Origin: CBDDBX01 sp965225955
GTDB taxonomy: Bacteria; Acidobacteriota; Aminicenantia; UBA2199
Length of the DNA stretch: 64,000 nucleotides
Direction: 5' to 3'
Assembly (NCBI GenBank): GCA_965225955.1
Contig: CBDDBX010000030.1
Span: 1 to 64,000 of the forward strand
Shown: positions 33,670-42,405 of the stretch, in pieces
Layout: each line of letters starts with the position of its first letter
Numbering within the stretch: position 1 is the stretch's first letter
Program-made: the position numbers and the translations under genes
Notes under the pieces: generated by a model
The model's input: only the letters and a program-made list of their open reading frames with translations
Database searches by the model: none
Told to the model about the DNA's origin: nothing

Positions 33670-35394
33670 TTAAAGTGTCTGGACTATGAGTTCCTGGCGA
33701 TATTTGGTAAAGAGTGTAGCTTTTGATACAAGTCCAAGATATTTACCGGTTTCAGAATCGATTACCGGAAGAGTAAAAGAGGAGCTGTTTTCGAAAGTCT
33801 CAACAATGTCGTTAAGAGGAGAACCATTGCTAATAGCTTCGATATCTGTTCTCATCATCTCGCCTACAGTTACCATATTATACAGCTCTGTTTCAAAAAG
33901 AATATGCCGTACTTCATGGAGAAAAATTATTCCCAGATACTCTTCAGTATCTTCAGTAATAACTATGAACTGATTTCTTCTGGATGCTTTTATAGTTTCG
34001 ATGAAATCCTTAAGAACTGTATCTTCCGGTACAGTTACACAATCTTTTTCAAGAAGGTCTGATAGTTCAAGTTCAGCAAGGATTCTGTTATCACTGCCTG
34101 TTCTTATAAGATTATTCTCTCTTATAAGCTGTTTGGTATATATCGATCCATTCTCAAAAACAGAGGAAACCAGCATGGATATAATAGAAACCAGTATAAG
34201 TGGAAGAATGAGTCCGTAACCGTTTGAAATCTCTGTTATAAGGAAAATACCTGTAAGAGGAGCCTGGAGAACTCCTGCAATAACTCCTGCCATTCCGGTT
34301 AATGCGAAAACCTGAGCTCCTGCAAATGTGCCTGGAAAAAACTGGTTAAGAAGTTTCCCGAAACAGAGGCCCGCAGTGGAGCCAAGAAAGAGGGATGGTG
34401 CAAATATACCACCGGAACCACCTGAAGATAGTGTGAATACAGATCCAAGAAATTTCATCCCAAGTATCAGAAGGAGTATAAGTATAGGTTCACGGGTAAT
34501 TGCTTCCCCGCTTATCATCTGCTGTATAACATTATGTCCTTCTCCCAGAGTCTGGGGAGCCAGTTTAAATATCAGACCAACAAAAATACCACCTGCAAGA
34601 GCCCTTACCCATGGATTTTTCAGTAGCTTCTCAAATATGTTCTCCCCCTTTTCAAGAGTTCTGGAAAACAGTACTGATATAAGACCTGTAATAATCCCCA
34701 GCACTACAGTAAGCAGAAGGTCAAAAGGTCCCATACCTTCAAAAAAAGTTTTAAAGGCAGGAGCATCTCCCATTATCAGACGACTTAACTGAGTTGCTGT
34801 AATTGATGCAATGGATACAGGGATTATTGTAAGAACAGTCCACTCACTTAAGATAACCTCCAGAGCAAAAACCATTCCTGTAAGAGGAGCATTGAATATT
34901 GCTGAAATTGCTGCTGCTGTTCCTGCACCTATAAGAATAACTCTGTGTTTTTCTGTTAATTTAAAGAAGGTGGATATATTTGATCCAACAGCAGAGCCTG
35001 TGAAAACAATTGGTCCTTCAAGACCGGCAGAACCACCTGAAGCAACAGTCAGGAAGGAGGCTACCATTTTCGAGAGCATATCCCATTTACGCAGGATACC
35101 TCCTTTACGGGTTATGGAATATAGTATCGCAGGAATTCCGTGACCACTTTTATCTCTGACAATATATTTAAGAAATATAACTGCCAGGGCAGCTCCTGCT
35201 CCCGGAACAATAAAGCCCCACCAGGAGTTCATGAAATGTTCCAGTTTGTGAAATACTGTGTGTACTGATAAGTTCAGTACTACAGCTGCAATACTCCCCG
35301 CAACACCGATTATTATAGATATGTAGATCAGAAGACCTTTTTCACCGAACTTATGAAGAGTTATTTCCGCTGATTCAGAGAGTGCTTTTCTCAT
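33670..35394 (-). CDS. ClC-family chloride channel/antiporter with CBS pair
   Basis: 574 residues. The first 430 residues form the ClC core with the selectivity motifs SGHGIP (about 83-88), GSAGLEGP with the gating Glu126, and GSGGIFAPSLFLG. The last 130 residues are two CBS domains (DCVTVPEDTVLKDFIE and IEAISNGSPLNDIVETF), which bind adenine nucleotides in relatives. Two positions differ from E. coli ClC: the central Ser is His and the inner proton Glu (E203) aligns with Val180. It overlaps an HTH-EIIA gene upstream by 4 bp, suggesting control by a phosphorelay. Confidence 0.92.
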   Translation of the reverse strand: MRKALSESAEITLHKFGEKGLLIYISIIIGVAGSIAAVVLNLSVHTVFHKLEHFMNSWWGFIVPGAGAALAVIFLKYIVRDKSGHGIPAILYSITRKGGILRKWDMLSKMVASFLTVASGGSAGLEGPIVFTGSAVGSNISTFFKLTEKHRVILIGAGTAAAISAIFNAPLTGMVFALEVILSEWTVLTIIPVSIASITATQLSRLIMGDAPAFKTFFEGMGPFDLLLTVVLGIITGLISVLFSRTLEKGENIFEKLLKNPWVRALAGGIFVGLIFKLAPQTLGEGHNVIQQMISGEAITREPILILLLILGMKFLGSVFTLSSGGSGGIFAPSLFLGSTAGLCFGKLLNQFFPGTFAGAQVFALTGMAGVIAGVLQAPLTGIFLITEISNGYGLILPLILVSIISMLVSSVFENGSIYTKQLIRENNLIRTGSDNRILAELELSDLLEKDCVTVPEDTVLKDFIETIKASRRNQFIVITEDTEEYLGIIFLHEVRHILFETELYNMVTVGEMMRTDIEAISNGSPLNDIVETFENSSSFTLPVIDSETGKYLGLVSKATLFTKYRQELIVQTL

Positions 35395-36104
35395 TGATCA
35401 CTCTTTTTTAAAATTTCCATAAAAGAATCCATTGAATCTGTTTTTTTGAAGCAATCAATAAAATTATCTGTTTTTGTGATCTTTTTTACAAGTTGAGCCA
35501 GTAGTTTGAGGTGTTCTGCAGGGTCAGATGCAAACAGAAAGAAGAGAATTGAGGTCTCTGCCGGAGCAGAACTGTTCAGAGCAATAGGGTGATTGAGTTT
35601 AACAGTAAATATCTGCGACTCCCTGAAAATCTGTTCTCCTCTTCTTTTGGGATGAGGAACAGCAACACAGGATGTGATTGTTGTTGCTACACTCTTCTCT
35701 CTTTCCACCATTTTTTTGAAGAGCTCTGAAGCAGAGAATGGTTCAAGTATGTTATCAGATGCCTGTTCTGCAATTTCCCTGTAGAGGGTGTCACGACTTA
35801 CTGTATCTGTATAGCTGATATATTTACCGTTCTGAAGGGCTCCGTAAAGTCCTGTATTCTGATTACATTTTGAAGTGGAACTGCAGGTTCTGGATTTGCC
35901 TGACATGCCGGCCTTTTTCATCCACTGATCCAGCTCCTTCCGGCAGAATCTGATTCCCTGATCTGATCGATGAGCAATAAGGGTTCCCTGTCTTACCCAT
36001 CTTTTGAGGGTTGAAGTGCTGGTTTTCAGGATCTCAGCAGCTTCATTAATACTTAAAAAACTCTCTTCTTCTCTCATCTTTTCTGTAAACAATTTTTGAT
36101 GCAT
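35391..36104 (-). CDS. HTH-PTS EIIA (PtsN-type) fusion protein
   Basis: 237 residues. Residues about 15-65 are a MerR/excisionase-type HTH (LSINEAAEILKTSTSTLKRWVRQG, cited in part: SINEAAEILKTS). Residues about 95-235 are a fructose/nitrogen-class EIIA domain with the phospho-accepting His in SCVAVPHPK. The two are joined by a linker of about 30 residues. Fusions of this kind are known from Chlamydia and some spirochaetes. The phosphorylation state of EIIA probably tunes DNA binding. No EI or HPr gene is in the window. Its stop overlaps the ClC start, so they are coexpressed. Confidence 0.87.
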   Translation of the reverse strand: MHQKLFTEKMREEESFLSINEAAEILKTSTSTLKRWVRQGTLIAHRSDQGIRFCRKELDQWMKKAGMSGKSRTCSSTSKCNQNTGLYGALQNGKYISYTDTVSRDTLYREIAEQASDNILEPFSASELFKKMVEREKSVATTITSCVAVPHPKRRGEQIFRESQIFTVKLNHPIALNSSAPAETSILFFLFASDPAEHLKLLAQLVKKITKTDNFIDCFKKTDSMDSFMEILKKSDQ

Positions 36105-36163
36105 AATACTATATTAATTTCTCTGGTTAATCAATACGACTTTTACTACAAAATTAAAAAAAA

Positions 36164-36203
36164 CAGATAGAGTTGTCAGACTTGATCTGAGGCTCTCTAT
36201 CTG
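36164..36203 (+). promoter_or_regulatory. Structured 5' leader of the purine permease gene
   Basis: A perfect 9-bp inverted repeat, CAGATAGAG (36164-36172) and CTCTATCTG (36195-36203), holds an inner TCAGA/TCTGA stem (36176-36180 / 36186-36190). The stem ends about 10 bp before the GAGGAGGGAGG RBS. It does not fit the purine riboswitch consensus. It could be an operator or an RNA control hairpin. Confidence 0.45.
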
Positions 36204-36229
36204 ATAAGTAGTGAGGAGGGAGGCATACT

Positions 36230-37549
36230 ATGCTTGAAAGAATTTTTAAACTTAAAGAGAAAGGCTCTTCTGCAGGAGTGGAAGTGGTTGCCGGTGTAAC
36301 TACTTTTCTTGCGATGATGTACATTATTGTAGTTAACCCTTCAATACTGAAAGCAACGGGTATGCCTTTTGAAGCAGTACTTACAGCAACAGTTCTGGTG
36401 TCAGCGTTCAGCTCAATTGCTATGGGGATTTTTGCGAACAATCCTATAGCTGTGGCACCAGGTATGGGGATTAATGCTTTTTTTACCTATACAGTGGTTG
36501 TTGGTATGAAAGTTCCCTGGGAAACAGCTCTGGGAGCAGTCTTCTGGTCAGGGATAATTTTTTTGATCTTATCGGTTCTTAATATCAGATCTGAAATTGT
36601 AAAGGCTATTCCCCATCAGATCAGATATGCTGTAGCTGCTGGTATAGGTCTTTTTATTACTCTTATAGGTTTTATTAATTCCAGATTTATTGTTGCAGAT
36701 CCCATAAATCTTCTTAAAGCCGGCAAACCCGATGAGGTTACTATCACTTTTCTGGCAGGGCTTTTAATTACAGCTGTACTGGTAATTAAAAGGGTGAGAG
36801 GTGCTCTTATTATAGGTATAATCCTTACAACTCTGTTATCTGTTCCAATAGGCCGCTTATGGGGTGATGCTACAGCTCAGTTTGGCACTGTAACTCTGGT
36901 TGAGTGGAATGGTATCTTTTCTATGCCGGATTTCTCAACTCTCCTTAAACTTGATCTTACCGGATCTTTGAGTTTTGCAATGATACCAGTGGTGTTCAGT
37001 CTTCTTTTTACAGATATGTTTGATAGTATTTCAACGTTTCTTGGAGTATCCCATGTTGCTGGACTTCTTGATGAGGATGGAAACCCTGAGAATATGAAAG
37101 AGTGTCTTACAGTAGATTCATTCTCAACTATAATATCTGCTCTTTTTGGTACAAGTTCAGGAACGAGTTATATGGAATCCGCAGCAGGTGTTGAGGAGGG
37201 AGGGCGAACTGGACTGGCAGCAGTAGTTACAGGGCTTATGTTCATTCCTTTTATCTTCTTTTCAAAACTTCTGTCAGTTATTCCTGCAATAGCAACTGCA
37301 CCGGTTCTTGTACTGGTAGGTGTTTTTATGCTTAAACCTGTTACTGAGATAAACTGGAATAAAATGGAAGATGCTTTTCCGGCTTTTGTGGGAATGGTTC
37401 TGATTCCTCTGACATACTCAATAAGTACTGGTATTACCTGGGGACTCTTCTGCTGGAGTGCTGTAAGGATTTTACAGGGGAAATTCAGCAAAGTACCACC
37501 AGTTCTGTTAATGATAAATGTAATTACCGTAGGTGGATTATTTTTATAG
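36230..37549 (+). CDS. NCS2-family purine (guanine/hypoxanthine/adenine) permease
   Basis: 439 residues, GAGGAGGGAGG RBS. AzgA/PbuG-type motifs: VEVVAGVTTFLAMMYIIVVNP, GIFANNPIAVAPGMGINAFF, FTDMFDSISTFLGVSHVAGL and FGTSSGTSYMESAAGVEEGGRTGL. These mark the nucleobase:cation symporter-2 purine branch with about 12-14 membrane segments. It imports purine bases across the inner membrane, which would be salvaged. It stands alone, with a structured leader before it and a palindromic element after it. Confidence 0.92.
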   Translation: MLERIFKLKEKGSSAGVEVVAGVTTFLAMMYIIVVNPSILKATGMPFEAVLTATVLVSAFSSIAMGIFANNPIAVAPGMGINAFFTYTVVVGMKVPWETALGAVFWSGIIFLILSVLNIRSEIVKAIPHQIRYAVAAGIGLFITLIGFINSRFIVADPINLLKAGKPDEVTITFLAGLLITAVLVIKRVRGALIIGIILTTLLSVPIGRLWGDATAQFGTVTLVEWNGIFSMPDFSTLLKLDLTGSLSFAMIPVVFSLLFTDMFDSISTFLGVSHVAGLLDEDGNPENMKECLTVDSFSTIISALFGTSSGTSYMESAAGVEEGGRTGLAAVVTGLMFIPFIFFSKLLSVIPAIATAPVLVLVGVFMLKPVTEINWNKMEDAFPAFVGMVLIPLTYSISTGITWGLFCWSAVRILQGKFSKVPPVLLMINVITVGGLFL

Positions 37550-37556
37550 GTTCATC

Positions 37557-37617
37557 TGTAGGGATTTAATATTTTAAATCCGGTTTTGTAAAGGGCATAA
37601 AATATTATGCCCCTACA
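37557..37617. repeat. Nested palindromic element B (TGTAGGG...CCCTACA)
   Basis: Outer arms TGTAGGG (37557-37563) and CCCTACA (37611-37617) enclose two perfect hairpins: GGATTTAA-TATT-TTAAATCC (37562-37581) and GGGCATAA-AATA-TTATGCCC (37593-37612). It follows the permease stop by 8 bp and may act as its terminator. The design matches 17278-17359. Confidence 0.6.
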
Positions 37618-37716
37618 TTTTTATTGTTCTGAGGGTATTGATAAAAAAATCTGTGCTAATCTGCGGATAGTTTTTTGTTCGTGTTTATTCGTGCAGGTTA
37701 GTGGTTTCTCTTTCTC

Positions 37717-39369
37717 TTAATATTTAAAACTGGAGCCTCCAATAAACTCCCGGATTATTGAGGTTGGAGGCATCTCTGAGGTTTCTGCCGGGAGAAAGTA
37801 GTCGAGAAAACCAAGAAGCCTCTGAGCTTCAATATAAGATTTGTCATCTTCAGGAATAGATTTCAGAAGAGGTTCTGCTTTCTTCTTTAATAGTGAAAGT
37901 TCATAAACCAGAGCTGAGTTAAACAGAATATCCGCACTCTCCTGAAATGGGAAGATGTGCCTTTTCTCACCTCTTGTAACTGAAGGGAACCTGTTCAGTG
38001 TCTCAGCTGGGGTGTAATTTCTGAACTGGTTGTCTCTGATCATTCTTCTGAGAATCCTTGTATCAGTAGTAGATAACCTTGTATGGTCGTCAATGGATAG
38101 CTGGGTTAGAGCTGATATATATATTTTGAACTTATTGTCAGCAGGTATACTTTTTGTAAGTTTATCATTAAGACAGTGTATACCCTCTGCAATAACCAGC
38201 TGATCCTCTTCAAGAGATAATCTACTGTGCGCAGGAATACTTTTGCCGGTTTCAAAATCAAATTTCGGCATTTCTATCTCTTTACCATTTTTCAGATCAA
38301 GCATATGCTGATTGAAAAGTTTCAGGTTAACTGTTTCAAGAGCTTCAAAATCATACTCTCCATTCTCATCTCTGGGGCACTCTTCCCTGTTTACAAAGTA
38401 GTTGTCCACAGATACAGTAACCGGTCTTATGCCGTTAACACGAAGATGGGTTGCCAGCCTTTTTGAGAAAGTTGTTTTCCCCGCAGCAGAAGGACCGGCA
38501 ATAAGAACAAATCTTATATCTTTTCTTTTGGATGCAATAGTATCTGCAATATTGGCAATCTTCTTTTCATGAAGGCTTTCGGCAATTTTCACCAGTTCAG
38601 AGATTCCCTCTTCTCTTATTATCTGATTCAGTCTGCCGACATTATTTACACCAAGAATTTCCCCCCATGTTCTACTCTCTTTATATATGTTAAAAAGCTT
38701 ACTGTGTTTACCAAGGCTTCTTCTCATTCTGAAATCTTTCTGATCTGGAAACTGAAGAATAAAACCAGGACTGTAACTTCTGAGTTCAAAGAGGCTTACA
38801 TCACCTGTTGAAGGAGCAAGAGGGCCGGTATGTATATCTGCAAACTGACCGCACTTAACTATTGTTACCTCTTTTAGTTCAGAATGCTCAAGAAGCCTCA
38901 TCTTATCTCTCATAGCCTTCTGTCTGAAAAAATCCACAGCTTCGTCCATTGAGACAGTCTCTGTTTCGAAAGGAATGTTACGCTGGATGATCTCTTCCAT
39001 TTTATCTTCTATCTCATTAAGAATTGTCTGGTTTATAGGAATATCCATGTAGAAATCGAAATAGAAACCACCGGAAATTGAGTGGGAGATTACTATTCGT
39101 GTATTGTAATATAGCTCTGCAATAGCCATATAGAGAATAAATGAGAGTGTGTTTCTGTAAATATTCCTGCCAATTTTTGAACTGTAATCAACAAACTCTA
39201 CAACAGCTTCATCTTTCAGTATGAAGTTGAGCTCTTCAAGATGGTTATTTACAGCAGCAGCCATTACCGGGAATTTCCCGGAATAGTTTTTCTGAACCAG
39301 TTCCCTTATAGTTGTTCCTTCAGCTATTTCTATCTGTTTATTGTCAAAAGTAATTTTAAGATTCTTCAT
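37717..39369 (-). CDS. TGS-domain uridine kinase fusion
   Basis: 550 residues in three parts. Residues 1-62 are a TGS domain as in ThrRS (ITFDNKQIEIAEGTTIREL). Residues about 70-210 resemble the ThrRS/AlaRS second additional domain, with HSISGGFYFDF and the metal-type CGQFADIHTGPL. From about 285 a uridine kinase/phosphoribulokinase domain follows, with the P-loop GPSAAGKTT (292-300), SVDNYFVNREECP and LVIAEGIHCLN. This fusion is widespread in Clostridia, Bacteroidota and spirochaetes and is annotated as nucleoside kinase; the substrate of the full protein is not certain. RBS GAGG before the ATG. Confidence 0.9.
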   Translation of the reverse strand: MKNLKITFDNKQIEIAEGTTIRELVQKNYSGKFPVMAAAVNNHLEELNFILKDEAVVEFVDYSSKIGRNIYRNTLSFILYMAIAELYYNTRIVISHSISGGFYFDFYMDIPINQTILNEIEDKMEEIIQRNIPFETETVSMDEAVDFFRQKAMRDKMRLLEHSELKEVTIVKCGQFADIHTGPLAPSTGDVSLFELRSYSPGFILQFPDQKDFRMRRSLGKHSKLFNIYKESRTWGEILGVNNVGRLNQIIREEGISELVKIAESLHEKKIANIADTIASKRKDIRFVLIAGPSAAGKTTFSKRLATHLRVNGIRPVTVSVDNYFVNREECPRDENGEYDFEALETVNLKLFNQHMLDLKNGKEIEMPKFDFETGKSIPAHSRLSLEEDQLVIAEGIHCLNDKLTKSIPADNKFKIYISALTQLSIDDHTRLSTTDTRILRRMIRDNQFRNYTPAETLNRFPSVTRGEKRHIFPFQESADILFNSALVYELSLLKKKAEPLLKSIPEDDKSYIEAQRLLGFLDYFLPAETSEMPPTSIIREFIGGSSFKY

Positions 39370-39625
39370 ACTTACCTCATTTTCATATTTTTACTGACTC
39401 TATTAATTGTATATCAGTGATTGCTTCTTTTCAAAAAAAGAAAAGTTATGAAACTACAATTAATTATATGTGAATGGTTACAGGATAAGTTAATCCCTTA
39501 AGGCTTTCTATGATTGTTTTTTAAGGGAACTCATTATATATACAATCTGTTGCATAGTATCGGACAACATAAGTAGAACAACTGAAAAATAATATTTTAA
39601 ATATATTGCTCATAGAGGGGGTTTT

Positions 39626-41773
39626 GTGAGTGGGTTAGTAGCATTGACGAAAAGGAATAAAGTCTTCAGAACGGTGCTGATCTTTCTGATTACAGGTCTT
39701 ATTGCATCTACTGTACTGGGAGTGGGTATTATAGCAGAGCAGAGTGGCAGGAATGATATCGGAACAAACGGCTCTCTCATGTGGATTGGAGTTATTTTTA
39801 CAATTATTACCTTTGCTGTACTCTATGTATTTTTTGTTATTAACAGAGAAATGAGGCGGGTTGATGAAGAGGTTATCAGCTGGGGAGAGAATTTAAAGAA
39901 GATTATTGAAAATCTTCCGGTAGGAATCATTCAGCTTGGAATAGATCTTAAAATAAAAGAGGTAAATGGAGCAGGGTTGAAAATTCTCGGCTATGAGGAG
40001 CAGGATTCTCTGATAGGTGAGTTTTTGCCATTGAAAGTAGACGGTGAAGTTATTATAGATTCTGAAACTCTTAAAGAGGTTGAAACAAAGCAGAAAAGTA
40101 CTAGTATTGCACGGTTTATTAATAATGAGAACCGTCTTGTAACAGTTATGCTGACCATTATTCCTCTGAGGATTAAGGGAGAGAAGATCTTTCTTGAAAC
40201 CTTTGTTGATATTACAGATATAGAAAATGCCAGAGAAGAGGCTGAACATGCAAACCGGGCAAAGAATGAGTTCCTTGCCAATATGAGTCACGAAATAAGA
40301 ACTCCGCTGAACGGAATCATGGGGATGTCTGAGATTCTGAAAACAGAAATTGAAAATGGCAGGCTGAGGCAGTATGTGGACATTGTCAGCACTTCAGGTG
40401 AGCTGCTTCTGAAATCATTTAACGATATGCTTGACTACTCCCGTATTGAGTCTGGAGATGTAGTTCTGGATAGTAAACATTTTTACCTGATGGATACTCT
40501 GGAAGGTGTGTGTGGTATGGTTGCGGGAAGTGCTGTTGAAAAAGGTATCGATCTTATTATCAATATTGATCCGGCACTGAATTATTACCTTCTTGGAGAT
40601 GAGAATCGTCTCAGTCAGATACTTCTGAACCTTATTGTTAATGCTGTAAAGTTCACTGAAGAGGGAGAAGTTGTAGTTGAGGTCAGCAAATGCGGTGATT
40701 TTGAAAAAGAGGTGATACTGGAATTCTCTGTAACCGACACAGGTATTGGAATTCCAACAGAGAAGATGGGAAAGGTTTTTGATAGCTTTACCCAGTCAGA
40801 CAGCTCTCTTACAAGAAAACACGGGGGAATCGGTCTTGGGCTGGCTATTACCAGAGGACTGGTAGAGATAATGGGGGGAGTGATTTATGCAGAGAGTCAT
40901 GCGGGGGAGGGTAGTCGCTTTTTCTTCAAACTTCCATTTAAACTGTCTGCACCACCAGTACAGGAAGCAGATGATAACCGGGATATTTATGGAAGTAATG
41001 CTCTGCTTTTATGTTCTGTTCCTTCTCTTGGCAGTGTAGTGTCCCGGATTCTCAGATACCATGGTGTTAAAGTAAATGAAATAGTAAACTGGAATGTTTT
41101 CAGTGAAGAAGATTATATAAATGCTGACGTAGTAGTTATTGATAGCAGTATGCTTGAAGAGGGAGAGAAGAGGCTGAAGCATAATCTTAGTAAGAAAAAG
41201 GGGTGTAAGACAGTACTCCTTGGAGATATTGGTACAGAATCCCATCTTAAAAACAGAGGCTGTGCTGTGGTTATTAAACCGATGATTCATAAATCCCTGC
41301 CTTTAAGAGTTGAAGAGATTATTGTAAGCAGAAAGCAGAACGTGGAGAAAGCCAAATGGCTGGAGAATGGAGGGAATTCCAAAGCTGTAAGAGTACTTGT
41401 TGTTGAGGATCAGCCGGTGGATCGCAAGATTATATGTACTATTCTTCAGAAGGTAGGATGGGATGTTACTTCTGTTGAGAGTGGGGAGATGGCTATTATG
41501 GAGTGGCAGAAGAGTAGTTTTGATATTATTTTGTCGGACATATCCCTTGAGGGAATGAGTGGCATAGAAACTGTCAGGGAAATACGCAGAATTGAACAGG
41601 AGATGGAGTATGATCCGGTTACTCTTATTGCTCTTACTGCCCACGCTATGAGTGGTGACAGGGAGACTCTCATAAAGGCAGGTTTTGATGAGTATATTTC
41701 AAAACCAGTAAATATAACTGAAATGATGGGGCTCCTAACCAGATATGCCGGGCAGGGATACCCTTCCTTATAA
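39626..41773 (+). CDS. Membrane hybrid sensor histidine kinase
   Basis: 715 residues, GTG start with AGAGGGGG upstream. Two membrane segments (about 15-37 and 50-72) frame a very short periplasmic loop, so sensing is probably in the membrane or cytosol. Next are a PAS domain (about 85-200), HisKA with phospho-His222 in NMSHEIRTPLNG, HATPase with NAVKFT, DTGIGIP and GLGLAI, a degenerate receiver-like segment (about 445-560), and a true receiver at 588-710 with Asp638 (LSDIS) and Lys in SKPV. Output partner unknown; no HPt or regulator gene is adjacent. Confidence 0.93.
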   Translation: MSGLVALTKRNKVFRTVLIFLITGLIASTVLGVGIIAEQSGRNDIGTNGSLMWIGVIFTIITFAVLYVFFVINREMRRVDEEVISWGENLKKIIENLPVGIIQLGIDLKIKEVNGAGLKILGYEEQDSLIGEFLPLKVDGEVIIDSETLKEVETKQKSTSIARFINNENRLVTVMLTIIPLRIKGEKIFLETFVDITDIENAREEAEHANRAKNEFLANMSHEIRTPLNGIMGMSEILKTEIENGRLRQYVDIVSTSGELLLKSFNDMLDYSRIESGDVVLDSKHFYLMDTLEGVCGMVAGSAVEKGIDLIINIDPALNYYLLGDENRLSQILLNLIVNAVKFTEEGEVVVEVSKCGDFEKEVILEFSVTDTGIGIPTEKMGKVFDSFTQSDSSLTRKHGGIGLGLAITRGLVEIMGGVIYAESHAGEGSRFFFKLPFKLSAPPVQEADDNRDIYGSNALLLCSVPSLGSVVSRILRYHGVKVNEIVNWNVFSEEDYINADVVVIDSSMLEEGEKRLKHNLSKKKGCKTVLLGDIGTESHLKNRGCAVVIKPMIHKSLPLRVEEIIVSRKQNVEKAKWLENGGNSKAVRVLVVEDQPVDRKIICTILQKVGWDVTSVESGEMAIMEWQKSSFDIILSDISLEGMSGIETVREIRRIEQEMEYDPVTLIALTAHAMSGDRETLIKAGFDEYISKPVNITEMMGLLTRYAGQGYPSL

Positions 41774-42004
41774 CTGATCGTCCCCTTTAGTTGGTACTTT
41801 ACCTGGAACTATGTATCTGGATTTCCACATAATACCAAGAGTTGTAACGTAAATTATCCATACAACAAAGATTGCGGGTTTGTACAGATCCGAACTGCTG
41901 TCTATAATCAGACCTGCTATAAAACCACTGATTTTGCCACTGATACTAATCAGTACAAAGAGGGTAATCCACTCTTTCATACCAGGTTTCTTCTTTTCAG
42001 TCAT
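41768..42004 (-). CDS. Small two-helix membrane protein
   Basis: 78 residues with two membrane segments (WITLFVLISISGKISGFIAGL and PAIFVVWIIYVTTLGIMW, cited in part). No recognised family. The first codon overlaps the upstream small gene by ATGA, and the stop overlaps the end of the histidine kinase gene by 6 bp in the convergent direction. The coupling supports it being real. Confidence 0.55.
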   Translation of the reverse strand: MTEKKKPGMKEWITLFVLISISGKISGFIAGLIIDSSSDLYKPAIFVVWIIYVTTLGIMWKSRYIVPGKVPTKGDDQL

Positions 42005-42252
42005 TCCCCTTTTCCTCCTGCCTGTATAAAAAGTTCGGAAAGAATTTTTCCGGCTTTCTCTTTATCTACATCTGCCATCTCTATTGCAGAGATAATGCCT
42101 CTGTTAAAACCAGCTTCATAACCTGCATTGAAGCCGCATTTTCTTGTGTCATTATCGGTATATTTCTCAAAGAGTGCATTAAAATGGTCTATTGCTCCAT
42201 TTGCTTCACAAACTTTCCTGAAATCTTCGTAAAAATCGCTCTTTTTTATCAT
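42001..42252 (-). CDS. Small soluble protein of unknown function
   Basis: 83 residues, helical, with a glycine-rich middle (CGFNAGYEAGFNRGIISAIEMA) that looks like the Yae1-type GYxxGFxxG pattern. No RBS stands out. It is translationally coupled to the small membrane protein downstream by ATGA. It faces away from the POT transporter gene with a 150-bp gap holding that gene's promoter. Function unknown. Confidence 0.55.
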   Translation of the reverse strand: MIKKSDFYEDFRKVCEANGAIDHFNALFEKYTDNDTRKCGFNAGYEAGFNRGIISAIEMADVDKEKAGKILSELFIQAGGKGE

Positions 42253-42328
42253 CTGATAAGGATATCACGGTGGCATATGTGGTTCAAGAAGAGGGGGTTG
42301 TAAAAGGTAACCGTTCAGATAAATAAAT

Positions 42329-42357
42329 TTGACTTTGCTTTTGGGCCTTAATACAAT
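42329..42357 (+). promoter_or_regulatory. Sigma-70-type promoter of the POT transporter gene
   Basis: TTGACT (42329-42334), 17-bp spacer, TACAAT (42352-42357). Transcription would begin near 42364, about 42 bp before the ATG, leaving a short leader with GGAGG. Confidence 0.6.
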
Positions 42358-42405
42358 TAATCATTCGTACAAAACTGTATTAATCAAATTTCACTTGGAG
42401 GCGCA

